A stretch of 64,000 bases of DNA from an uncultured Dysosmobacter sp. (GTDB lineage Bacteria > Bacillota > Clostridia > Oscillospirales > Oscillospiraceae). The stretch covers positions 62,001-126,000 of the forward strand of contig CANQPD010000001.1 in assembly GCA_947625655.1 (NCBI GenBank), written 5' to 3'. The notes below the pieces were generated by a model. It saw only the letters and a program-made list of their open reading frames with translations. It was not told the DNA's origin and did no database searches. Positions 52,800 through 60,973 of this stretch are shown here, piece after piece (the stretch's first letter is position 1; each line of letters begins with the position of its first letter). A program made the position numbers and the translations under genes.

Positions 52800-54751
52800 T
52801 CCTGGCGGAGAGCGCCGGATTCTGTTACGGCGTCCGGCGGGCGGTGGAGCTGGCGCAAAAGACCGCGGAGGAGTCCGGCGGCTGCTGGATGCTGGGGGAC
52901 CTGATCCATAACGCCCACGTGGTGGAGGAGCTGTCCCGCCGGGGTGTGCGGAAAACGGAAGACCCGGCCCGGCTGGGCCCGGGGGATACGGTGGTCATCC
53001 GCTCCCACGGGGAACTGAAAAGCACCCTGGACGCCCTGGAGCGGCAGGGGGTGACCTGCGTCAACGCCACCTGTCCCAACGTCTGCCGCATCCAGAAGCT
53101 GGCGGCCCAGGTGGAGCGGGAGGGGCGGCGGCTCGTCATCATCGGCGAGCCCCACCACCCGGAGGTCATCGGCGCCGCCAGCTGGTGCCGGGACCCGCTG
53201 ATCTTTGACGGGCCGGATTCCGTAAAAATGTGGCTGGCCGAACGGCCGGAAAACCGGGAAACGCCCCTGACGGTGGCGGCACAGACCACCTGCATTCGTG
53301 AACTTTTTGAAACTTCTTGGAAAATCCTAAAAAAAGAGTGTACAAACGTAAAAATATTTGATACAATATGCAATGCTACGCATAAGCGTCAGGCCGAGGC
53401 GGCATCCATTGCCGGCAAAGTGGACGTGATGGTCGTGGTGGGAGACCGTAAAAGCGCCAACACCAAACATCTGACGGAAATCTGCACGAAGAGATGCCCC
53501 CGTGTTTTTCAAATCGAGAACGCGGACGAGCTCTCGCCGGACTTTTTCAATGGTTGTTCTGTTGCGGGCCTTACGGCCGGTGCCTCCACGCCTGCGGGCA
53601 TTATTAAGGAGGTATATGCAACGATGAGCGAAGAAATCAGAGCGGCCGAGGGCAAAGAGGAGTCCTTCGAGGAATTACTGAATCAGTCTTTCAAAACTTT
53701 AAATACAGGAGAGAAGGTCACCGGCATTGTCACGGCTATCACGCCCACCGAGGTCCAGGTGGACGTGGGCGCCAAGCAGGCCGCTTACATCAAGCTGAGC
53801 GAGCTCAGCGACGATCCCAGCGCCAAGCCCGAGGATATCGTCAAGGTCGGCGACGAGATCGAGACCTACATCGTCCGCGTCAACGACGTGGAGGGCTATG
53901 CCGAGCTCTCCAAGAAGCGCCTGGACGCCGTCAAGGTGTGGGAGAACATCGAGACCGCCGTTGAGGAGAAGACCGTGCTGGAAGGCACCGTCACCGAGGA
54001 GAACAAGGGCGGCATTGTGGTGTCCGTCAAGGGCGTGCGGGTGTTTGTGCCCGCCTCCCAGAGCGGCCAGCCCCGCGGCGCGGACCTGTCCGCCATGAAG
54101 GGCCAGAAGGTCCAGCTGCGCATCACCGAGGTCAACCGTGCCCGCCGCCGGGTGGTGGGCTCCATCCGCTCCGTGGCCGACGAGGCCCGGAAGGCCGCCC
54201 AGGAAGAGGTCTGGGCCAACATCGAGGTCGGCAAGCACTACACCGGCACCGTCAAGTCCATGACCAGCTACGGCGTGTTCGTGGACATCGGCGGCGTGGA
54301 CGGCATGGTACATATCTCCGAGCTGAGCTGGAGCCGCATCAAGACCCCCTCCGAGGTCTGCAAGGTGGGCGACACGCTGGAAGTGTACGTCATCTCCTTC
54401 GACCCTGAGAAGCGCAAGATCTCCCTGGGCGTCAAGGACCGCAGCGTGGATCCCTGGACCAACTTCATGAACACCTACGGCGTGGGCGATGTGGCCAATG
54501 TCCGCATCGTCAAGCTGATGACCTTCGGCGCCTTTGCCGAGGTTGTGCCCGGCGTGGACGGCCTGATCCACATTTCCCAGATCGCCGACCGCCGCATCGA
54601 CAAGCCCGAGGATGTCCTGTCCGAGGGCCAGATGGTGGACGTCAAGATCACCGCCATCGATGAGGAAAAGAAGAAGATCTCCCTGTCCATCCGCGCCCTG
54701 CTGGCTCCCGCTGCGGAGGAGCCCGCGGAGGAAGCTCCTGTCGAGGAGTAA
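52790..54751 (+). CDS. ispH-rpsA: Fused 4-hydroxy-3-methylbut-2-enyl diphosphate reductase / S1 RNA-binding protein
   Basis: 653 residues from GTG 52790. Residues 1-278 are IspH, last step of the MEP isoprenoid route, with the three [4Fe-4S] cysteines at 12, 95 and 194 (AGFCYGV, NATCPNV, DTICNAT), EPHHPEVIG and the TAGASTP end. Residues 279-653 are four S1 OB-fold repeats as in ribosomal protein S1 (for example TGTVKSMTSYGVFVDIGGVDGMVHISEL). This fusion is known from Clostridia. An in-frame ATG at 53624 with AAGGAGGT ahead of it and a promoter-like sequence within the ispH part could give free S1. Confidence 0.95.
   Translation: MRVILAESAGFCYGVRRAVELAQKTAEESGGCWMLGDLIHNAHVVEELSRRGVRKTEDPARLGPGDTVVIRSHGELKSTLDALERQGVTCVNATCPNVCRIQKLAAQVEREGRRLVIIGEPHHPEVIGAASWCRDPLIFDGPDSVKMWLAERPENRETPLTVAAQTTCIRELFETSWKILKKECTNVKIFDTICNATHKRQAEAASIAGKVDVMVVVGDRKSANTKHLTEICTKRCPRVFQIENADELSPDFFNGCSVAGLTAGASTPAGIIKEVYATMSEEIRAAEGKEESFEELLNQSFKTLNTGEKVTGIVTAITPTEVQVDVGAKQAAYIKLSELSDDPSAKPEDIVKVGDEIETYIVRVNDVEGYAELSKKRLDAVKVWENIETAVEEKTVLEGTVTEENKGGIVVSVKGVRVFVPASQSGQPRGADLSAMKGQKVQLRITEVNRARRRVVGSIRSVADEARKAAQEEVWANIEVGKHYTGTVKSMTSYGVFVDIGGVDGMVHISELSWSRIKTPSEVCKVGDTLEVYVISFDPEKRKISLGVKDRSVDPWTNFMNTYGVGDVANVRIVKLMTFGAFAEVVPGVDGLIHISQIADRRIDKPEDVLSEGQMVDVKITAIDEEKKKISLSIRALLAPAAEEPAEEAPVEE
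53339..53367 (+). promoter_or_regulatory. Candidate internal promoter within ispH
   Basis: TGTACA, 17 bases, TACAAT (TGA-extended) in an AT-rich island of about 90 bases inside otherwise GC-rich ispH. It would read the S1 part only. Confidence 0.5.
53606..53626 (+). promoter_or_regulatory. Internal Shine-Dalgarno and start codon for S1
   Basis: AAGGAGGT (53606-53613), full anti-16S complement, is 10 bases before the in-frame ATG 53624 at the IspH-S1 junction. The product would be 375 residues beginning MSEEIRAAEGKEESFEE, like free S1 proteins. The same bases encode IspH residues KEV, which are common in the family, so chance is possible. Confidence 0.5.
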
Positions 54752-54765
54752 AAACCGCCTGCAGC

Positions 54766-54791
54766 GAGGCAGACCCCCAGGGGTCTGCCTT
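54766..54791 (+). terminator. Hairpin after ispH-rpsA (left copy of a duplicated hairpin)
   Basis: GGCAGACCCCCAGGGGTCTGCC core, starting 15 bases after the stop. The same 26 bases recur at 55011-55036, exactly on the other side of repeat copy 3. Confidence 0.8.
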
Positions 54792-55010
54792 CAGCTTGTC
54801 GAAAAGCCTCTGTTTGGAGAAAAAGCGTTCCGTTTCGCAGGGGGAGTACGAGGGGGCGGGAGCCCCCTCGTGTTGAATCGAATGCCTGCAAAAAGCCTGC
54901 GTCAGCAGGCGTTTGCGCCGCGAAGCGGTAGCTTTTTGGGCTGCAAAGCAGACAAAAAAGCTAGGCATTGTTCAGGCTGTCGAAAAAGTCCAGACTTTTT
55001 CGACAGCCTG
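54792..55010 (-). repeat. Dispersed intergenic repeat, copy 3 (inverted, 54 bp internal deletion)
   Basis: Reverse complement matches copies 1 and 2 but lacks about 54 bases in the middle (the part around CGGGCCTCGGCAG). The outer hairpin has 18-base perfect arms, CAGGCTGTCGAAAAAGTC and its complement, with a two-base loop (54973-55010). It is immediately flanked by identical 26-base hairpins. Confidence 0.9.
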
Positions 55011-55036
55011 GAGGCAGACCCCCAGGGGTCTGCCTT
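55011..55036 (+). terminator. Hairpin with T-run (right copy of the duplicated hairpin)
   Basis: Identical to 54766-54791; followed by TTGTTTTTTG, so this one has the better T-run. Confidence 0.8.
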
Positions 55037-55074
55037 GTTTTTTGAAAAACTTGTGATTTTTTTCACGTTTTTCG

Positions 55075-55103
55075 TTGCAATCAAAGAAGCAGTGTGTTAT
55101 AAT
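55075..55103 (+). promoter_or_regulatory. Promoter of the CoA-transferase gene
   Basis: TTGCAA, 17 bases, TATAAT; strong. Confidence 0.88.
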
Positions 55104-55174
55104 CTTGACGATTTGAAGTAATACAACGCGGCACCGACATCATACAATATAAGGGGAAACAGGAGGAAGAGATT

Positions 55175-56521
55175 ATGAGTTACCAGGATGAATACAAGCA
55201 GAAACTGACTTCCGCCGACGAGGCGGTCAAGGTTGTCAAGTCCGGCGACTGGCTGGATTACGGCTGGAGCATCTGCAGCGCCAACGCGCTGGACCGCGCG
55301 CTGGCCAAGCGGGCTGAGGAGCTGACCGACGTGAAGATCCGCGGCGGCATCCTGACCCGCCGTCCCGCGATCTTTGATGTGCCCAACGCGGCGGAGCATT
55401 TCACCTGGAACTCCTGGCATATGTCCGGCATTGAGCGCAAGGCCATCAGCGAGGGGTTTGCCTACTACATCCCTCTGCGCTATTCCGAGCTGCCCGGCTA
55501 TTACCGCAACTGCATCAAGTCCCTGGACGTGGCCATGTTCCAGGTGGCGCCCATGGACGAGCACGGCTGGTTCAACTTCGGCCCCGGCGGCTCCCACCTG
55601 AAGGCCGTGTGCGAGTGTGCCAAGACCGTCATCGTGGAGGTCAACAAAAACATGCCCGTCTGCCTGGGCGGCTTTGAGAACTGCGTCCACATCAGCGATG
55701 TGGCTATGATCGTGGAGGGGGAGAATCCCCCCATGGAGACCCTGGGCGGCTCCGGCGAGCCCTCCGAGGTGGACATGGCTGTCGCCAACCTGGTGGTGCC
55801 CGAGATCCCCAACGGTGCCTGCCTGCAGCTGGGCATCGGCTCCATGCCCAACGCCATCGGCAAAATGATCGCCGAATCCGATCTGAAGGATCTGGGCGTC
55901 CATACCGAGATGTATGTGGACGCCTTTGTGGACATGTCCAAGGCGGGCCGCATCACCGGCGCCTGCAAGCCCTTTGACCGGGGCCGCCAGACCTATGCCT
56001 TCGCCGCCGGCACCCAGAAGCTGTATGACTTCATCAACAACAACCCCGAGTGCATGGCCGCGCCTGTCAGCTATGTGAACGACATCGCCCGTGTGTCCCA
56101 GATCGACAATTTCATCTCCATCAACGGCGCGGTGGACATCGACCTGTTCGGCCAGGTGTCCTCCGAGTCCTCCGGCACCCACCACATCTCCGGCGCCGGC
56201 GGCCAGCAGGACTTCGTCATGGGCGCGTATCTGGCCCGGGGCGGCAAGAGCTTTATCTGCTGCTCCTCCACGGTGAAGGACAAGAAGACCGGCCAGCTCC
56301 ACTCCCGCATCCGCCCCACGCTGCTGGAAGGCTCCGTCGCCACCTGCACCCGCACCAACCTCCACTGGCTGGTGACGGAGTACGGCAAGTTCAACGCCAA
56401 GGGCAAGTCCACCTGGGAGCGGGCCGAGGGCCTCATTTCCATCGCCCATCCCCAGTTCCGGGAGGAATTGATCGCCGAGGCGGAAAAAATGCACATCTGG
56501 CGCCGCTCCAACAAGAAGTAA
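55175..56521 (+). CDS. Butyryl-CoA:acetate / 4-hydroxybutyrate CoA-transferase family protein
   Basis: 448 residues. Class I CoA-transferase of the AbfT/Cat type. [14 protein letters not shown] includes the catalytic Glu expected from Abf[16 protein letters not shown] binds CoA, and [21 protein letters not shown] is the oxyanion loop. It could perform the last step of butyrate formation with acetate or use 4-hydroxybutyrate; the sequence alone does not separate these. Strong promoter and AGGAGGAAG ribosome site suggest high expression, fitting a main fermentation enzyme. Single gene with terminator. Confidence 0.88.
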   Translation: MSYQDEYKQKLTSADEAVKVVKSGDWLDYGWSICSANALDRALAKRAEELTDVKIRGGILTRRPAIFDVPNAAEHFTWNSWHMSGIERKAISEGFAYYIPLRYSELPGYYRNCIKSLDVAMFQVAPMDEHGWFNFGPGGSHLKAVCECAKTVIVEVNKNMPVCLGGFENCVHISDVAMIVEGENPPMETLGGSGEPSEVDMAVANLVVPEIPNGACLQLGIGSMPNAIGKMIAESDLKDLGVHTEMYVDAFVDMSKAGRITGACKPFDRGRQTYAFAAGTQKLYDFINNNPECMAAPVSYVNDIARVSQIDNFISINGAVDIDLFGQVSSESSGTHHISGAGGQQDFVMGAYLARGGKSFICCSSTVKDKKTGQLHSRIRPTLLEGSVATCTRTNLHWLVTEYGKFNAKGKSTWERAEGLISIAHPQFREELIAEAEKMHIWRRSNKK

Positions 56522-56540
56522 AATTTTTCTTTTCGTCTCC

Positions 56541-56577
56541 AGGCGGACGGCTTTTCAGCCGTCCGCCTTTCTTTTTT
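56541..56577 (+). terminator. Terminator after the CoA-transferase gene
   Basis: AGGCGGACGGC, six-base loop, GCCGTCCGCC, then TTTCTTTTTT. Confidence 0.9.
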
Positions 56578-56619
56578 CCACTTTTCAAAAAAAAAAGTTG
56601 CGGAATTTTCAAAAAACGC

Positions 56620-56648
56620 TTGTAAAGGCGGCTGGAAGGATTTATAAT
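56620..56648 (+). promoter_or_regulatory. Promoter of carD-ispD-ispF
   Basis: TTGTAA, 17 bases, TATAAT. About 75 bases of leader before carD. Confidence 0.82.
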
Positions 56649-56728
56649 AAATTTGTATTAATATTTGCAGGAAACAACAAAAGCGGTGGACAGGGAACCG
56701 CACGGACGGGAAAGGGAAAGGTCTTGCC

Positions 56729-57220
56729 ATGTTCAGCATTGGAGATCTGGTCGTGCATCCGATGCACGGCGCCGGCGTCATCGCAGATATTGTCCAGGAA
56801 AAGACCGCGGGAGTGACCAGGGAGTATTACGTTTTCAAAATGCCCATGGGCGGGCTGATCCTGAAGATCCCCGCCGCCAATTTTCAAATGATCGGCGTCC
56901 GGGCCATTCTCTCCCCCGGGGAAGTGCAGGCGCTGCTGGAGGCCATCCCCGGGCTGAAGGTGGAGTCCAGCGCCAATTGGAACAAGCGCTATCAGGAAAA
57001 CCTGCTGCGCCTGAAAAGCGGGGACCTCTACGAGGTGGCCAGAGTGGTCAAGTCCCTGATGCGGCGGGATCAGCAGAGGGGGCTCTCCACCGGAGAGCGC
57101 AAAATGCTCCACAACGCGAGGCAAATTATCGTCTCCGAGATCGTGCTGGTGGAGAACTGCGCCTATCAGGAGGCGGAGTCCCGGCTGGACCGCGCCATGC
57201 TGCAGGAAGCCGCCGTGTAA
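56729..57220 (+). CDS. carD: CarD/CdnL-like transcription regulator
   Basis: 163 residues. N-terminal RNA-polymerase-binding domain shared with Mfd (FSIGDLVVHPMHGAGVIADI) and a C-terminal helical DNA-binding part (LYEVARVVKSLMRRDQQRGLSTGERKML). Stabilises open promoter complexes, chiefly at rRNA promoters. It leads an operon with ispD and ispF, a common order in Clostridia and actinobacteria. Ribosome site GGGAAAGG. Confidence 0.94.
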   Translation: MFSIGDLVVHPMHGAGVIADIVQEKTAGVTREYYVFKMPMGGLILKIPAANFQMIGVRAILSPGEVQALLEAIPGLKVESSANWNKRYQENLLRLKSGDLYEVARVVKSLMRRDQQRGLSTGERKMLHNARQIIVSEIVLVENCAYQEAESRLDRAMLQEAAV

Positions 57221-57247
57221 AAAAATTCCTGAGAGAGGATATTTGCC

Positions 57248-57979
57248 ATGCTTCCATTTTTGAAAAAGATGCGGGAGAACCGGCGTCCCCGCTGTACCGC
57301 GCTGGTGGCCGCCGCCGGCAGCTCCAGCCGGATGGGCGGCGTCAACAAGCTGCTGCAGCCGCTGGACGGCGTGCCGGTGCTGGCGCGGACCCTGACGGCC
57401 CTCCAGCTGGCGCGGCAGGTGGACGGGATCGTCATTGCCGCCCGGGAAGAGGATCTGGTGGAGATCTCCCGCCTGTGCCATACATACGGCATCACGAAAT
57501 GCGCCAAGGTGGTCCGGGGCGGTGAGACCCGCGCCCACTCCGTCCTGCTGGCCGCGCTGGAGGCGCCGCCTGAGACGGAACTTCTGGCGGTGCAGGACGG
57601 CGCGCGGCCGCTGGTGACGCCGGAGCTGATCGACCGCGTGATCTCCGCCGCCGCCCGCTGCGGCGCGGCGGCTCCTGCCGTCCCGGTGAAGGACACCGTT
57701 AAGTCCGTCCGGGAGGGCGGCGCGGTGGCCGAGACCCTGGACCGGAGCAGCTTGCGGGCCGTCCAGACGCCCCAGGTGTTTGAGGCCAGCCTGCTGAAGG
57801 CCGCGCTGCAGTCCGCTGTGGAACAGGAGATCCCCGTGACGGACGACTGCTCCGCGGTGGAGCGGCTTGGCAAGGTCGTCTTCCTGGTGGAGGGCGATGA
57901 GGAGAATCTGAAGATCACCACGCCGACGGATTTGATCCTGGCGGAGGCGGTCTTACAGGCGAGGGAGAATGGATCATGA
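57248..57979 (+). CDS. ispD: 2-C-methyl-D-erythritol 4-phosphate cytidylyltransferase
   Basis: 243 residues, third step of the MEP isoprenoid pathway. Nucleotide-binding [52 protein letters not shown] and [11 protein letters not shown] are family marks. Overlaps ispF by ATGA. Together with IspH upstream, three MEP genes are in this window. Confidence 0.96.
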   Translation: MLPFLKKMRENRRPRCTALVAAAGSSSRMGGVNKLLQPLDGVPVLARTLTALQLARQVDGIVIAAREEDLVEISRLCHTYGITKCAKVVRGGETRAHSVLLAALEAPPETELLAVQDGARPLVTPELIDRVISAAARCGAAAPAVPVKDTVKSVREGGAVAETLDRSSLRAVQTPQVFEASLLKAALQSAVEQEIPVTDDCSAVERLGKVVFLVEGDEENLKITTPTDLILAEAVLQARENGS

Positions 57980-58482
57980 CGAATCTGCGTATCGGACATG
58001 GCTATGATGTCCACCGGCTGACGGAGGGCCGCCGCCTGATCCTGGGCGGCGTGGACATTCCCTGGGAGCAGGGGCTTCTGGGCCACTCCGACGCCGACGT
58101 GCTGACCCATGCCGTGATGGACGCCCTGGCCGGGGCCGCCCGGCTGGGGGATATCGGCAGGCTCTTCCCGGACACGGACCCGGCCTACGCGGGCATCTCC
58201 AGTTTGAAGCTGCTGACGGAAGTGGGGCGGCTGCTGGAAGAGCGGGGCTTTGCCGTGGTGAATATCGACGCCACGCTTCTGGCCCAGGCGCCGAAGGTGG
58301 GCCCCTATAGGCAGGCCATGGGGGAAAACATCGCCGCCGCCCTGGGCATCGGGCCGGAGCGGGTCAACGTGAAGGCCACCACGGAGGAGGGGCTTGGCTT
58401 TACCGGAGACGGCTCCGGCATGGCGGCCCACGCTGTCGCGCTTTTGGAAAAAACAGGCGGACAGGAAACAGATAAAAGATAA
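57976..58482 (+). CDS. ispF: 2-C-methyl-D-erythritol 2,4-cyclodiphosphate synthase
   Basis: 168 residues, fifth MEP step. Zinc ligands in [10 protein letters not shown] and [17 protein letters not shown], then [37 protein letters not shown] is the C-terminal signature. The last codons (TDKR-stop) are part of a long inverted repeat made of AGATAAAAGATA units, so the tail beyond LLEKTG may be a late addition. Confidence 0.96.
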   Translation: MTNLRIGHGYDVHRLTEGRRLILGGVDIPWEQGLLGHSDADVLTHAVMDALAGAARLGDIGRLFPDTDPAYAGISSLKLLTEVGRLLEERGFAVVNIDATLLAQAPKVGPYRQAMGENIAAALGIGPERVNVKATTEEGLGFTGDGSGMAAHAVALLEKTGGQETDKR

Positions 58483-58543
58483 GCGTGAAGAGATAAAAGA
58501 TATTTGCCGGAAGAGGCTATCTTTTATCTCTTATCTTTTATCT
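58470..58543. repeat. Inverted repeat of GATAAAA-type units at the end of ispF
   Basis: The left arm (58470-58502) reads AGATAAAAGATAAG, a five-base insertion, then AGATAAAAGATA. The right arm (58518-58543) is the exact complement without the insertion. A low-GC island in a GC-rich region. Could act as a terminator or be a relic of short-repeat expansion. Confidence 0.8.
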
Positions 58544-58612
58544 CTGATCTCTCACCGTGTTTCGCACTTTCACGCCTCTCCGGCATAAGATGGGCAGAGA
58601 GGAGGAGTGCCT

Positions 58613-58864
58613 GTGGAATACTATTTGATCCTTGCCCGTTCCGTCACCTATGCCCAGCGGATGCAGCGCACCCTGGGCCGGACGGGCATCCGCAGCCAGA
58701 TATTTCGCGCGCCCAGAGATCTGACGGACCTGGGCTGTGCTTATGCCGTGCGGGTCGCGGTAAACGACCTGTCCAAGGCTTTGATCGCGCTTCACAGGGA
58801 GTCGCTGGACCCCATTCAGGTGTTTTTGTTCCAGAGCGGCGCGTACCGGGAGGTGGGGGCATGA
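58613..58864 (+). CDS. DUF3343 protein (putative Se/S carrier-like)
   Basis: 83 residues from GTG 58613 (MEYYLILARSVTYAQRMQRTLGRTGIRSQIFRAPRDLTDLGCAYAVRV), GGAGGAG 5 bases upstream; GTG 58607 in frame is less likely. DUF3343 proteins are called Se/S carrier-like since they occur with selenium and sulfur enzymes; the one conserved Cys is in LGCAYAV. Overlaps the cysteine desulfurase gene by ATGA, which supports a sulfur or selenium transfer role. Confidence 0.9.
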   Translation: MEYYLILARSVTYAQRMQRTLGRTGIRSQIFRAPRDLTDLGCAYAVRVAVNDLSKALIALHRESLDPIQVFLFQSGAYREVGA

Positions 58865-59985
58865 TCTATCTGGACAGCGCGGCGACGACATTTCAAAAGC
58901 CCAGAACAGTGGCGAGTGCCATGCAGGAGGCCCTGATGACGATGAGCTCTCCCGGCCGGGGCGGGCACCCTGCCGCCATGCGGGCCGCGGAGACGGCGTT
59001 TCAGTGCCGGAGCGAGCTGGCGGAGCTGTTCGGTTTGGAAAACCCCGAACAGGTGGTCTTCACGTCCAACGCCACCCACGGGCTGAATATCGCCATCAAA
59101 AGCCTGGTGCCGCCCGGCGGGCGGGTGGTGGTCTCTGGCTATGAGCATAACGCCGTCACCCGGCCCCTGACGGCGCTGGGGGCCCGGATCGCCGTGGCGG
59201 AAGCGCCGCTGTTTGATTCTGACGCGGTGACCGCCGCCTTTGACCGTCTCATTGTCCCGGGGACCAGCGCCGTGGTCTGCAATTACGTCTCCAACGTGTT
59301 CGGTTTTATCCAGCCGGTGGAGCAGATCGCCGCCATCTGCAGGGCCCGCCGGGTGCCCTTCATCATCGACGCGTCCCAGTCGGCGGGTGTGCTGCCCCTG
59401 GATATGAAGCGCCTGGGGGCGGCCTTTGCCGCCATGCCGGGGCACAAGGGGCTTTACGGCCCCCAGGGCACCGGCGTGCTGCTGTGCGGAGACGGCGGGA
59501 CGGCGCGCCCCCTGCTGGAGGGCGGCACCGGCAGCCTCTCCATCCAACAGGAGATGCCGGACTTCCTGCCGGACCGGCTGGAGGCCGGCACCCACAACAT
59601 GCCCGGCATCGCCGGGCTGCTGGCAGGCGTGCGCTATGTCCGACAGCGGGGCCTGCGGGATATCTGCGACCGGGAGCGGCGCCTGGCGCTGCTGGCGGCT
59701 GAGGGGCTGCGGACCCTTCCCGGCGTACAGGTCTTTGCCCTGCCAGGGCTGCGGGATCAGGCGGGGGTTTTGTCCGTGGTCCCGAAAAACAGGGATGTGG
59801 AAGCGGTTGGGGACGCGCTGGCGGAGCAGGGGATCGCCGTCCGGACAGGGCTGCACTGCGCGCCGCTGGCTCACCGCAGCGCCGGGACGCTGGATACCGG
59901 CACCATCCGCCTGAGCTTCTCCGATTTCAACACGCCGGAGGAGGTCTACCGCACACTGACGGTGCTGCGGGACCTGCTGGGCTGA
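58861..59985 (+). CDS. Aminotransferase class V, cysteine desulfurase family
   Basis: 374 residues. PLP enzyme with ATTFQKPRTV at the start, SNATHGLNIAI, DASQSAG (cofactor Asp) and PGHKGLYGPQG with the Schiff-base Lys; the C-terminal VRTGLHCAPLAHRS carries the persulfide Cys. It belongs to the subtype that sits with DUF3343 and not to IscS/NifS of Fe-S operons. Predicted to deliver sulfur (or selenium from selenocysteine) to the partner encoded upstream (inference). Confidence 0.92.
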   Translation: MIYLDSAATTFQKPRTVASAMQEALMTMSSPGRGGHPAAMRAAETAFQCRSELAELFGLENPEQVVFTSNATHGLNIAIKSLVPPGGRVVVSGYEHNAVTRPLTALGARIAVAEAPLFDSDAVTAAFDRLIVPGTSAVVCNYVSNVFGFIQPVEQIAAICRARRVPFIIDASQSAGVLPLDMKRLGAAFAAMPGHKGLYGPQGTGVLLCGDGGTARPLLEGGTGSLSIQQEMPDFLPDRLEAGTHNMPGIAGLLAGVRYVRQRGLRDICDRERRLALLAAEGLRTLPGVQVFALPGLRDQAGVLSVVPKNRDVEAVGDALAEQGIAVRTGLHCAPLAHRSAGTLDTGTIRLSFSDFNTPEEVYRTLTVLRDLLG

Positions 59986-60021
59986 TTTTTCTGAACAGAC
60001 CGTGAATTTTGGCGTTTCACC

Positions 60022-60050
60022 TTGCAATCTACTGCCAGATTTTATATAAT
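60022..60050 (+). promoter_or_regulatory. Promoter of cdaA-cdaR
   Basis: TTGCAA, 17 bases, TATAAT; strong. Confidence 0.88.
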
Positions 60051-60082
60051 TAAGGTATTCATGGCCTGAAAGGGATGATGAC

Positions 60083-60973
60083 GTGAAATTAGACTGGAAC
60101 CTTGCGGAGCTGCCCGCCATTGCCGGACGGTATCTGCTCTCCCTGCAGATCACGGATATTCTGGATATCGCCATCATGGTGTTTCTGCTGTTCAAGGTCC
60201 TGACACTGGTGCAGAGCACCAAGGCGGCCAATCTGCTGAAGGGCCTGTTCGTCTTTTTGGCGCTGCTGGCGCTGTCCTCCGCCTTTCAGCTGCACGCTAT
60301 CAACTATTTGATGAGCAAGATGGTGGAGTGGGGCGTTTTGGCGCTTATCATCCTGTTCCAGCCGGAGATCCGCCGGATCCTGGAGCAGATGGGCAGCAAG
60401 CGCTTTATCGCCTTCTTCACCCATACGGAGGCTGGGAATGTGCTGGAGCAGACCATCGGCCAGACCGTGCTGGCCTGCACGGAGATGTCCCAGACCCGCA
60501 CCGGCGCGCTGATCGTGTTCGAGCGGGAAATGTTGCTGGACGATATGGTCCGCAGCGGCACGGTGCTGGACGCGTCTGTTTCCAACGAGCTGCTGAAGAA
60601 CATCTTCTTTGTCAAGGCACCCATGCACGACGGCGCGGTCATCGTGCGCAACGGGCGGGTCCTGGGCGCCGGGTGCATGCTGCCGCTGAGCAAAAACGTG
60701 AATCTCAGCCGGGATCTGGGCATGCGGCACCGGGCCGGCATCGGCATGAGCGAAAATTCCGACGCGGTGGTGGTCATCGTGTCGGAGGAGACCGGCTCTA
60801 TCTCCGTGGCCATCGGCGGTATGCTGAAGCGCCATTTGAAGCCGGAGACCCTGGAGAATCTCCTGCGGAACGAGCTGCTTCCGCAGGAGGACTCCGACTC
60901 GGACAAGCAGAAGTTCGGCCTGATGAATCTGCTGCGCGCCAAGAAGAACGGAGGTGCGGACGATGCAGAGTGA
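60083..60973 (+). CDS. cdaA: Diadenylate cyclase CdaA
   Basis: 296 residues from GTG 60083. Makes c-di-AMP from two ATP. Three N-terminal membrane helices and a DAC domain with APMHDGAVIVRNGRV (DGA motif) and GMRHRAGIGMSE (RHR motif). c-di-AMP controls potassium and osmolyte transport and wall homeostasis. Overlaps cdaR by 11 bases, the usual pair; the GlmM of the cdaA-cdaR-glmM trio is not next here. Confidence 0.97.
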   Translation: MKLDWNLAELPAIAGRYLLSLQITDILDIAIMVFLLFKVLTLVQSTKAANLLKGLFVFLALLALSSAFQLHAINYLMSKMVEWGVLALIILFQPEIRRILEQMGSKRFIAFFTHTEAGNVLEQTIGQTVLACTEMSQTRTGALIVFEREMLLDDMVRSGTVLDASVSNELLKNIFFVKAPMHDGAVIVRNGRVLGAGCMLPLSKNVNLSRDLGMRHRAGIGMSENSDAVVVIVSEETGSISVAIGGMLKRHLKPETLENLLRNELLPQEDSDSDKQKFGLMNLLRAKKNGGADDAE

